From assembly GCF_913776295.1 (NCBI RefSeq), contig NZ_CAJYOJ010000039.1, forward strand, positions 110,862 to 174,861: a stretch of 64,000 nt of DNA. The letters are read 5' to 3'. This document shows positions 16,580-23,529 of the stretch, piece by piece. The first letter of the stretch is position 1. The number at the start of each line of letters is the position of its first letter. The DNA is from an uncultured Pedobacter sp. GTDB lineage: Bacteria > Bacteroidota > Bacteroidia > Sphingobacteriales > Sphingobacteriaceae. The translations under genes and the position numbers were made by a program. The notes under the pieces were generated by a model. The model did not search any database. It was not told where the DNA came from and saw nothing but the letters and a program-made list of their open reading frames with translations.

Positions 16580-16713
16580 CCCCCTAGCCCTCATAAGGGG
16601 GAAACTTGAAACCTAGTATGCTTCATACATTTTTTTAAATAAAATCCAGCAGAATCAATATGCAAAAAGATATACACGAAAAAAATTCAAACTCCTTTTC
16701 AGGGGCTGGGGGT
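16580..16713. repeat. Inverted pair of C/G-rich intergenic repeats spanning the permease start
   Basis: CCCCCTAGCCCTCATAAGGG (from 16580, one G-run to 16601) is itself a hairpin. The segment at 16692-16713 reads, in reverse complement, AACCCCCAGCCCCTGAAAAG, which is a diverged inverted copy. The second copy lies inside the coding sequence and supplies residues around 11-18 of the permease. Confidence 0.5.
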
Positions 16714-17781
16714 TATAATAACCTTACAGCAACCCTAGCCCTTGCAAAAGCAAGTTTCCGTTCTATCATGCGGAGTCCTTCGGCGGTGGTTTTTACCCTA
16801 GCTTTCCCCTTGATATTTATTCTTGTATTTGGCTTTTTAGGTGGTGGCGGAACCCATATCGATGTTGGGGTAACACCAGGTTCGGATGTAAATAACCCGG
16901 TAATGGGCATGCTGGAAAAAACAGGGATGATCCGTTTAGTAAAAGATAAATCCAAAACCGAATTTGCTAAATTACTGGAAAAGGGCAACGTTGATGCCAT
17001 GATTGATGTGCACAGAAAAGTCAATTCTGCAGCCTATTCGGTTAATGTGGTTTACACTTCGGCATCAAGAGATAAAGGAGGAATTTTAAAATCGGTTCTA
17101 AATAACATCTTTTACGATAAAACCTTAAAGCCCAACGTTGCAGAAATTAAAGAAAGCACCATTACAGGTCGCGAGTATAAAACGATTGATTTTATCCTTC
17201 CCGGACAGTTGGGCTTTTCGCTATTGAGCACCGGTGTTTTCGGAACAGCATTCGTTTTCTTAAGTTTGCGCCAAACTTTAGTGATCAAACGCTTTTTTGC
17301 TACTCCGGTAAGGCGCTCGAGCATTGTAATTGGCGAAGGGATTGCCCGTATCGGTTTTGCTTTAATCGGTGCTTTATTTATCATTTTGATTGGCCATTTC
17401 TTTTTTGGATTCACACTTGTAAATGGCGCACTCACGGTCGTCAACATGCTTGTACTGGCCACACTCGGCATTATTGTATTTATGGGCTTTGGCTTTATTA
17501 TTTCTGGCATTGCCAAAAGCGAGAGCATGGTACCCCCAATATCGAATATCGTAACTTTACCACAGTTTTTATTATCGGGCACATTCTTTTCTATCGAGGC
17601 CTTCCCTGGCTGGCTACAGCCGATTAGCAGGGCCTTACCGCTTACCTATTTAAATGATGCCATGCGTAAGGTAGCTTTCGAAGGTTTAGGACTGTGGGAT
17701 GTTAAATTCCAGATCATGATTCTATTGCTCTGGGGAATTGGTATTTACGCAGTTGCGGTAAAAGTATTTAAATGGGAATAA
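16660..17781 (+). CDS. ABC-2 type transporter permease
   Basis: This 373-aa membrane protein has a first transmembrane helix at about 43-61, a periplasmic loop to about 175, then five further helices (to about 368), as in ABC-2 exporters (GVFGTAFVFLSLRQTLVIKR; LPQFLLSGTFF). It pairs with the ATPase upstream. The N-terminal segment NSFSGAGGYN is encoded by a sequence resembling an intergenic repeat, so the protein may carry a repeat-derived extension or start later. A terminator follows at 17801. Confidence 0.88.
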   Translation: MQKDIHEKNSNSFSGAGGYNNLTATLALAKASFRSIMRSPSAVVFTLAFPLIFILVFGFLGGGGTHIDVGVTPGSDVNNPVMGMLEKTGMIRLVKDKSKTEFAKLLEKGNVDAMIDVHRKVNSAAYSVNVVYTSASRDKGGILKSVLNNIFYDKTLKPNVAEIKESTITGREYKTIDFILPGQLGFSLLSTGVFGTAFVFLSLRQTLVIKRFFATPVRRSSIVIGEGIARIGFALIGALFIILIGHFFFGFTLVNGALTVVNMLVLATLGIIVFMGFGFIISGIAKSESMVPPISNIVTLPQFLLSGTFFSIEAFPGWLQPISRALPLTYLNDAMRKVAFEGLGLWDVKFQIMILLLWGIGIYAVAVKVFKWE

Positions 17782-17800
17782 GATAGTTCAAAAGTAATTT

Positions 17801-17832
17801 AAAATGATAACAACCCGTTATCATTTTTTTTT
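17801..17832 (+). terminator. Intrinsic terminator after the ABC exporter
   Basis: AAAATGATAAC (17801-17811) pairs with GTTATCATTTT (17817-17827), continuing into a run of T. Confidence 0.92.
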
Positions 17833-17845
17833 GGAAAAATTTTAA

Positions 17846-17892
17846 TATCGGATAGCTTTATTTTCATAATCATCCGATAATTAATACCTTTG
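17846..17892 (+). promoter_or_regulatory. fic promoter with inverted-repeat operator candidate
   Basis: TACCTTTG (17885-17892) is a -7 box ending 3 nt before the ATG. An inverted repeat TATCGGAT (17846-17853) / ATCCGATA (17872-17879) flanks the place where the -33 element would lie. This is a plausible repressor site. Confidence 0.5.
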
Positions 17893-17895
17893 GGT

Positions 17896-18852
17896 ATGTG
17901 GGATTTTGATTTAAGCGATTTAAAAGAGCTACTGCCTCAAATAGAAAGGTTATATGAAAAAAAGGCCAGGTTAGAAACTTCAAGGCCATTGCCCAATAGC
18001 GCGCTAAACCGGATCAGAGAAGATCTCACACTTGAGTGGACATATAACTCAAACAGTATAGAGGGAAATACATTAAGCCTGAAAGAAACTCAAATGGTTT
18101 TACAGGAAGGCATAACGGTTAAAGGCAAATCGCTACGTGAACATTTCGAAGCTTATAACCATGAGAAAGCCATTGATTACCTCCATACCTTAGTCAATAA
18201 AGATTATATCCTGAGGAGCATTGACATTTTATCGCTTCATGGCCTGGTGCTCAGAAGCATTGAAGATGATTATGCAGGCCGTTTAAGAAATGGCGGGGTA
18301 CGCATTGTAGGCGCAAACTTTACACCACCTAATGCTAATAAAGTTTCTGATTTATTAGATCAATTGATCACCTTTGTCAATGATAATCCATTGGGCTTAA
18401 ACGATATTTTATTATCGAGTATTTTCCATCATAAACTCGTTTGGATCCATCCTTTTTTTGACGGGAATGGGCGTACCGTGAGGCTTGCCATGAATTTACT
18501 CCTCATGCGCAAGGGCTTCCCCCCTGCAATCATTCTCAAAAACGACAGAAAGAAATATTACGAAGCACTTAATCAGGCTAACAAGGGTAAGTATCATAAA
18601 CTTTGTTTATTGATGCTGCAGGCTTTAGAACGTTCGCTAAATATTTACATCAATGCACTGCCTGGAAACGATTATGGCGATTATGAGCCCATATCCAATA
18701 TCGTTTCAGAACCTGATGTTCCTTATGGCCAGGAGTACGTAAGCTTGTTGGCCAGGCAAGGCAAAATAGATGCTTATAAAGAGGGAAGAGATTGGCTTAC
18801 CACCAAAGCTGCGGTACAAAGCTATATCAAAACACGCAAAAGAAAACGTTAA
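17896..18852 (+). CDS. Fic family protein with N-terminal inhibitory motif and C-terminal HTH-like segment
   Basis: This 318-aa protein has the Fic motif HPFFDGNGRTVR (about residues 185-196), which catalyses transfer of AMP to protein hydroxyls. The inhibitory motif SNSIEGN at about 52-58 fits the (S/T)xxxE(G/N) class whose glutamate blocks ATP binding. The last 40 residues (AYKEGRDWLTTKAAVQSYI) resemble the small HTH of excisionase-like proteins. The start is the ATG at 17896; the in-frame TTG at 17890 lies within the -7 box. The target protein is unknown. An inverted repeat at the promoter may be its own binding site (inference). Confidence 0.92.
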   Translation: MWDFDLSDLKELLPQIERLYEKKARLETSRPLPNSALNRIREDLTLEWTYNSNSIEGNTLSLKETQMVLQEGITVKGKSLREHFEAYNHEKAIDYLHTLVNKDYILRSIDILSLHGLVLRSIEDDYAGRLRNGGVRIVGANFTPPNANKVSDLLDQLITFVNDNPLGLNDILLSSIFHHKLVWIHPFFDGNGRTVRLAMNLLLMRKGFPPAIILKNDRKKYYEALNQANKGKYHKLCLLMLQALERSLNIYINALPGNDYGDYEPISNIVSEPDVPYGQEYVSLLARQGKIDAYKEGRDWLTTKAAVQSYIKTRKRKR

Positions 18853-18907
18853 CCTTTTTTAACTTTTTGAGAGATGATATTGGCGTAATTTTACCCAAAA
18901 ATATTTA

Positions 18908-19591
18908 ATGAAAAGTTTGTTCATCTTTTGCGGTATTTTGCTTCTTTTCAGTAATGCGCAAGCACAATTTAAGTTCCTGGCAAACAATAGCTCTGAACAA
19001 TACAAGGCTAAAATCTTTGTCGATAAATGTGAGGGAAATGCCTGTAGCGGAAAAGCCACCATTATTGTTTATGATAAGGTTAATGATAGAGAAATAGACA
19101 TTTTTCATTCCGAAGACCTGGATTTCGGCTTAACCGAAAGTCAAAATGCTAAACTTGGATGGCTGGAACTTGGAAAATATCAGACACCTTTAATTTTCGG
19201 CGATTTCAATTTCGACGGACTGGAAGATATTGCGATTAGAAACGGCAATAACGGTGCCTATGCCAGTCCTTCATATGACATTTATTTATCATCAAAAGAA
19301 AATAAATTTTTAAAGAGCGGGGAACTGACCAAACTGGCCAGCGAAAACCTGGGCATGTTCGATATTGACAAACAAACAAAGCAAATCGCTATTCATCAAA
19401 AAGATGGTTGTTGTTTTGATAAGACTGTAAACTACAGATTCAACGCTAAAAATTTACCTTACGAAGACTCATCGATCATTGAAGATTCGAGCATTGCAGA
19501 TGTAGTTACGGTTATTACGCAAAAGATCGTTGATGGAAAAGTAAAAAAAACGGTGCAGAAATTTAAACTGAAAGATTATTATAATCAGTAA
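18908..19591 (+). CDS. Secreted FG-GAP/XAC2610-like protein of unknown function
   Basis: This 227-aa protein has a signal peptide (about 1-21, ending AQAQ). The middle contains FGDFNFDGLEDIAIRNG, a calcium-loop-like segment found in FG-GAP and XAC2610-like proteins, followed by YDIYLSS. Two short Cys-containing segments (CEGNACSG; GCCFDK) could form disulfides. It is probably periplasmic. There are no informative neighbours, and its function is not known. Confidence 0.6.
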   Translation: MKSLFIFCGILLLFSNAQAQFKFLANNSSEQYKAKIFVDKCEGNACSGKATIIVYDKVNDREIDIFHSEDLDFGLTESQNAKLGWLELGKYQTPLIFGDFNFDGLEDIAIRNGNNGAYASPSYDIYLSSKENKFLKSGELTKLASENLGMFDIDKQTKQIAIHQKDGCCFDKTVNYRFNAKNLPYEDSSIIEDSSIADVVTVITQKIVDGKVKKTVQKFKLKDYYNQ

Positions 19592-19920
19592 ACCGAATTT
19601 TCAACCATAGACACACAGATAAACTAGGATTTCAAGTATTGTCAACCTGACCTGTAGCGCAGCGGAAAGCTACGTAGTAAATTCATTTCAGGGTCTATCC
19701 TTTATCAAAGATGCTGAGCACGAAGTAACTACAAGGCAATTGACAATAATATCTCTTCCTTGTAAAATAAATTCAGCATGAAAATTTTTACCATCACTAA
19801 TTCCAGTCGCACCGTTACGTTACGACATCCAATTTTCATTCGATAGATCTCTCCCCGCCTGTACGGGCAGGGCACTCCGCTATGCTGCGGTCTAGATCAC
19901 GACCAATCATGAAATCTTTT
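19592..19920. repeat. Gene-free stretch of mosaic dispersed repeats
   Basis: No gene is seen. Pieces of known-style intergenic repeats are present: GTCAACCTGA (19638-) with TTTCAGGGTCTATCC (19686-), a GATGCTGAGC / TTCAGCATGA pair, a CGCCTGTACGGGCAGG hairpin (19857-) and CAGGGCACTCCGC (19868-). The last resembles CAGGGCTCCGC at 56979. Confidence 0.55.
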
Positions 19921-20496
19921 TTATAGTGCAGCCTTAACCAAAAACGGCAGTATTTCTTTCTGAAAACTCACAAAGTTCTTCCGTACGTCAGAATCACTAA
20001 CTGAAGTAAACGCGAATGAAAACACAATACTTTTACTTGCTTTGAGCAAAAATGCCAAACCTTCCCTTCTTGCCGGATTATTTTTAAAGTTATCCAGCTG
20101 CAGGTAAGCGGCCAATAGTAAAGCTTCAAGCTGATCTGATAAATGTTTCAAAAACTCTTGTGAGTTTGCATTTTCACGCACAAAATCCCAGCCGATAAAT
20201 TCATTACATGCAGTAAACGACAGGCGACTGGTTTTCATTACCAGTGCTTTTAAGTGTTCTTCTTCTGAAGCGTAACTTACTTTGTTGTTTAATATTTCGT
20301 AAAGGTTCTGATCCAGATAATCCATTAAAATACTATCCAGAACCTGCTCTTTACTCTCAAAATATTTGTAAATAGTTGCTTTGGCAATACGGGCCTTTTT
20401 GGCAATTTCGTTTACACTGGTTTTATGGTAACCGTATTTTCTAAATAGTTCTTTGGCAGCCTTTTTTACTGTTTCTTTTATTTTTTCAGCTTCCAT
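19921..20496 (-). CDS. TetR family transcriptional regulator
   Basis: This 191-aa protein has a typical TetR N-terminal HTH (about 9-55: AAKELFRKYGYHKTSVNEIA ... IAKATIYKYFESKEQ) and an alpha-helical ligand-binding C-terminus of no recognised subfamily. It begins 1 nt after the stop of the Rieske-like lipoprotein gene, which itself overlaps pheS. All three are therefore probably co-transcribed. The ligand and target genes are unknown. Confidence 0.92.
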   Translation of the reverse strand: MEAEKIKETVKKAAKELFRKYGYHKTSVNEIAKKARIAKATIYKYFESKEQVLDSILMDYLDQNLYEILNNKVSYASEEEHLKALVMKTSRLSFTACNEFIGWDFVRENANSQEFLKHLSDQLEALLLAAYLQLDNFKNNPARREGLAFLLKASKSIVFSFAFTSVSDSDVRKNFVSFQKEILPFLVKAAL

Positions 20497-20497
20497 T

Positions 20498-20908
20498 CTA
20501 ATTGCTTACGTGTAATAGTGTATTGCCTTGCAAACTAATATTGTATGCTTTTAAGCTTCTTACGGCAGGTGCTTTTTGCGGACTTCCATCAAGCAGTGAA
20601 AATTTTGCGCCCGAACAAGGGTCGGTAGCCGTTACACCGCTATCATCTGGTGCTACCTTGCAAATCTTTTCCGGGTTTACCGTACTACATCGATCGAAGG
20701 CAACGTATCCCCCGAGTGGTGTTTTTACAATCAATAATCCACCTACTCCGTTGTTTGAAACGACTAAGACATTGTTTACGGCCTTTAGGCTAAACTCCGT
20801 TATCGTCACATTATAATTTACAGGCACATCAGGAATAAAACCCTCGTCTTTACCACAACCCGTAACCATCAGGAGTACAAACAATATGCTATATAAATAT
20901 TTCATCAT
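20498..20908 (-). CDS. Rieske-fold-like lipoprotein with lost cluster ligands
   Basis: This 136-aa protein has a lipoprotein signal (lipobox VTGC, Cys18). The mature part resembles small Bacteroidota Rieske-like lipoproteins: GGYVAFDRCSTV (about 67-78), DPCSGAKFSLLDG (about 96-108) and a final ISLQGNTLLHV strand. In true Rieske proteins these boxes are CxH and CPCHG. Here the His positions are Thr76 and Ser99, and one Cys is Asp96, so a 2Fe-2S cluster is unlikely. The start codon overlaps the pheS stop (TAATG). Confidence 0.6.
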   Translation of the reverse strand: MMKYLYSILFVLLMVTGCGKDEGFIPDVPVNYNVTITEFSLKAVNNVLVVSNNGVGGLLIVKTPLGGYVAFDRCSTVNPEKICKVAPDDSGVTATDPCSGAKFSLLDGSPQKAPAVRSLKAYNISLQGNTLLHVSN

Positions 20909-21948
20909 TAAATTAAAGCAGATTTAAATTGCTTTAAGAAACGTACATCATTCTCAGAAAATAAACGGAGATCTTTAATTTCATATTTTAGATTGGCGAT
21001 ACGCTCTATCCCCATTCCGAAGGCGAAACCACTGTATTTTTTTGAATCGATGCCGCAGTTTTCCAAAACATTCGGATCTACCATACCGCAGCCCAAAATT
21101 TCTACCCAACCACTATATTTACAAAGCTGGCAACCGGTACCTTTACAAATGGTACAGGAAATATCCATTTCTGCAGATGGTTCGGTAAACGGGAAATATG
21201 ACGGACGGAAACGAACTTTTGTACCCTCACCGTACAATTCCTGTACGAAATAAAACAAAGTTTGCTTTAAATCTGCAAATGAAACATTTTCATCCACATA
21301 CAAACCTTCTATCTGGTGAAAAAAGCAATGTGCACGGGCAGAAATGGCTTCGTTACGGTAAACACGGCCTGGCATAATTGCCCTGAAGGGTGGCTGACCT
21401 TGCTCCATCATGCGTACTTGTACAGAAGAGGTATGGGTACGTAAAGCAATATCACCTTTCTCACCTCCTTTTTTAATAAAGAAAGTATCTTGCATATCTC
21501 TTGCCGGATGCTCTTCAGGGAAATTTAACGCCGAGAAATTATGCCAGTCATCTTCAATTTCAGGTCCTTCTGCTACCGTAAAACCCAGTTTCGCAAAAAT
21601 CTCCACAATTTCCCTACGTACAAGGGCTAATGGATGACGTGAACCAATCTCGATACCTTCGCCTGGCAAAGTTAAATCCAATTCCGAACTTTCACTTTTG
21701 GTACCGGTGTTTTCTGTAGCTTCTTTAAGTGTAAGGTATTTTGACTCGGCCAATTGTTTAAACTCGTTTAAAACCTTGCCCAACGATCTTTTTTCTTCCA
21801 CAGAAACCGATTTGAATTCGTCGAAAATCTCTTTTATGATGCCTTTGCTTCCTAGATATTTAATGCGGAACTGCTCTAACTCGTCTGCCTTCTCCGTTAC
21901 GAAAGCATTAATCTTCTCAGTATACTGTGTTATTTTGTCCTGTAACAT
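20908..21948 (-). CDS. pheS: Phenylalanyl-tRNA synthetase alpha subunit
   Basis: This 346-aa subunit contains an N-terminal coiled-coil tRNA-binding arm (about 1-95) and a class II catalytic core: motif 1 region GSRHPLALV, motif 2 FRAIMPGRVYRNEAISARAH, and FRPSYFPFTEPSAEMDI, with motif 3 GFAFGMGIERIANLKY. A four-cysteine segment (CTICKGTGCQLCKYSG) may bind zinc. It forms the alpha2-beta2 enzyme with PheT, which is not in the window. A TATATTTG box only 5 nt before the ATG suggests a leaderless message. A lipoprotein and a tetR gene follow in the same operon. Confidence 0.97.
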   Translation of the reverse strand: MLQDKITQYTEKINAFVTEKADELEQFRIKYLGSKGIIKEIFDEFKSVSVEEKRSLGKVLNEFKQLAESKYLTLKEATENTGTKSESSELDLTLPGEGIEIGSRHPLALVRREIVEIFAKLGFTVAEGPEIEDDWHNFSALNFPEEHPARDMQDTFFIKKGGEKGDIALRTHTSSVQVRMMEQGQPPFRAIMPGRVYRNEAISARAHCFFHQIEGLYVDENVSFADLKQTLFYFVQELYGEGTKVRFRPSYFPFTEPSAEMDISCTICKGTGCQLCKYSGWVEILGCGMVDPNVLENCGIDSKKYSGFAFGMGIERIANLKYEIKDLRLFSENDVRFLKQFKSALI

Positions 21949-21953
21949 GGCTT

Positions 21954-21961
21954 CAAATATA
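21954..21961 (-). promoter_or_regulatory. TAnnTTTG -7 box for pheS
   Basis: On the minus strand the sequence reads TATATTTG, ending 5 nt before the pheS ATG at 21948. This leaves almost no untranslated leader. Confidence 0.5.
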
Positions 21962-22042
21962 CGGCAAATTATCCAATAATTTCATGGCATATGGGTTCAA
22001 ATAATCTGTTTACAATACCATTATAAAAGAAAATGAACCCAT

Positions 22043-22079
22043 AAACAACAAAAGCCGCTTAGGGCGGCTTTTGTTGTTT
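22043..22079 (-). terminator. Strong intrinsic terminator after kbl
   Basis: A perfect 16-bp stem (22043-22058 with 22064-22079, core AAAAGCCGC/GCGGCTTTT) with a 5-nt loop lies just past the kbl stop. It separates kbl from pheS. Confidence 0.9.
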
Positions 22080-22096
22080 AAATAGATCTACAGGTT

Positions 22097-23284
22097 TTAA
22101 ATTAGCCCTAACTCTTTACCCACTTTGGTAAAGGCAGCAATGGCCTGATCTAAGTGGTGTTGCTCATGCGCGGCCGATAACTGCACACGGATTCTGGCTT
22201 TGCCCTGAGGTACAACCGGATAAAAGAACCCGATTACATAAATCCCTTCTTCCAACATTTTCGCCGCAAACTGCTGTGCAACTTTAGCATCGTACAACAT
22301 TACCGGAACAATGGGATGGAAACCTGGTTTAATATCGAAACCGGCTTCTGTCATTTTTTCACGGAAATATTTGGTGTTCCTTTCTAATTTATCCCTTAAT
22401 GATGTGGTTTCGCTCAACATATCCAATACGGCAATAGATGCACCTGCTATTGCCGGTGCTAGTGTATTAGAAAAGAGATAAGGACGGGAACGCTGGCGTA
22501 ACATATCAATAATTTCTTTTTTACCCGAGGTAAAACCGCCAGACGCACCACCTAAAGCTTTACCCAAAGTACCCGTAATGATATCGATACGGTCCATGAC
22601 ATTAAAATGCTCATGTGTTCCGCGACCGTTCTGACCAATAAAACCAGTACAGTGCGATTCATCAATCATGATCAATGCCTCATACTTATCGGCTAAATCT
22701 GCAATTTTATCTAAAGGAGCTACAGATCCGTCCATCGAAAAAGCGCCATCGGTAACGATAATCCGATGTCTGCAATCTTTGGCCGCAATTAATTGTTTCT
22801 CCAAATCTTCCATATCGGCATTTTTATAACGGAAACGTTGTGCTTTACACAATCTTACTCCATCTATAATTGATGCATGATTTAACTCGTCAGAAATAAT
22901 AGCGTCTTCAGCGTTGAACAATGGCTCAAAAACTCCACCGTTTGCATCAAAAGCAGCAGCGTACAAAATAGTATCCTCTGTGCCTAAAAATTTAGAAATC
23001 TTAGCTTCAAGTTCCTTATGTACATCTTGTGTACCACAGATAAAACGTACTGAAGACATTCCATAGCCATGATCATCGATTGCTTTTTTAGCTGCTTCTA
23101 TCACTTTTGGATGAGAAGAAAGCCCTAAATAATTATTTGCGCAGAAATTGATCACCTCAGCACCGCTACTTACCTTAATGTCGGCACCCTGAGGCGTAAC
23201 AATAATCCTTTCACGTTTAAATAATCCAGCGTTTTCGATTTCTTCAAGTTCTTTTTGAAGAACTGGTTGTAATGTTTTGTACAT
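22097..23284 (-). CDS. kbl: Glycine C-acetyltransferase (2-amino-3-ketobutyrate CoA ligase)
   Basis: This 395-aa PLP enzyme of the alpha-oxoamine synthase family shows [37 protein letters not shown] and the PLP lysine Lys242 in [14 protein letters not shown]. It splits 2-amino-3-ketobutyrate with CoA into glycine and acetyl-CoA, the second step of threonine breakdown. The first-step enzyme, an SDR-type threonine dehydrogenase, is encoded at 44013-44957. Length and the Glu/Lys-rich N-terminus fit Kbl better than BioF or serine palmitoyltransferase, but I cannot exclude those fully. Confidence 0.9.
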   Translation of the reverse strand: MYKTLQPVLQKELEEIENAGLFKRERIIVTPQGADIKVSSGAEVINFCANNYLGLSSHPKVIEAAKKAIDDHGYGMSSVRFICGTQDVHKELEAKISKFLGTEDTILYAAAFDANGGVFEPLFNAEDAIISDELNHASIIDGVRLCKAQRFRYKNADMEDLEKQLIAAKDCRHRIIVTDGAFSMDGSVAPLDKIADLADKYEALIMIDESHCTGFIGQNGRGTHEHFNVMDRIDIITGTLGKALGGASGGFTSGKKEIIDMLRQRSRPYLFSNTLAPAIAGASIAVLDMLSETTSLRDKLERNTKYFREKMTEAGFDIKPGFHPIVPVMLYDAKVAQQFAAKMLEEGIYVIGFFYPVVPQGKARIRVQLSAAHEQHHLDQAIAAFTKVGKELGLI

Positions 23285-23311
23285 GGCCTTTTATATGGTT
23301 GAATTTTGGTC

Positions 23312-23319
23312 CAAAGTTA
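23312..23319 (-). promoter_or_regulatory. TAnnTTTG -7 box for kbl
   Basis: On the minus strand the sequence reads TAACTTTG, 27 nt upstream of the kbl ATG. Confidence 0.5.
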
Positions 23320-23458
23320 TAAAAAAAAGTCTTTTCCGACCTAAACAGGCAATTTTATACCTACATTTTACAGATGACCGCAAGCCCGATCAAAACCACA
23401 TCCGATTGCCGTATTTTCAAAAAGCATTTATCCGGATTATTTTTTTTCGATCTTAACA

Positions 23459-23495
23459 AACTTTAACATATACCTATGTGTATAGTGTTAAAGTT
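23459..23495. promoter_or_regulatory. 37-nt palindrome upstream of the DUF5686 gene
   Basis: AACTTTAACATATAC (23459-23473) mirrors GTATA-g-TGTTAAAGTT (23480-23495) with one bulged base. It lies in the divergent kbl/DUF5686 gap, 34 nt before the latter. There is no T-tract or upstream gene to terminate, so an operator is more likely than a terminator. Confidence 0.55.
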
Positions 23496-23529
23496 ATTCG
23501 ATATTTATAGCCTACTACTAACCTAACAT

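Noticed and set aside
17112..17582. 156-codon open frame on the minus strand within the ABC permease
   Set aside because: It is antisense to a well-supported membrane protein, has no recognisable motif, and its Pro/Lys-rich composition is a by-product of hydrophobic codons read in reverse.
20498..20908. Calling the lipoprotein a functional Rieske 2Fe-2S protein
   Set aside because: Both histidine ligands and one cysteine ligand appear to be replaced.
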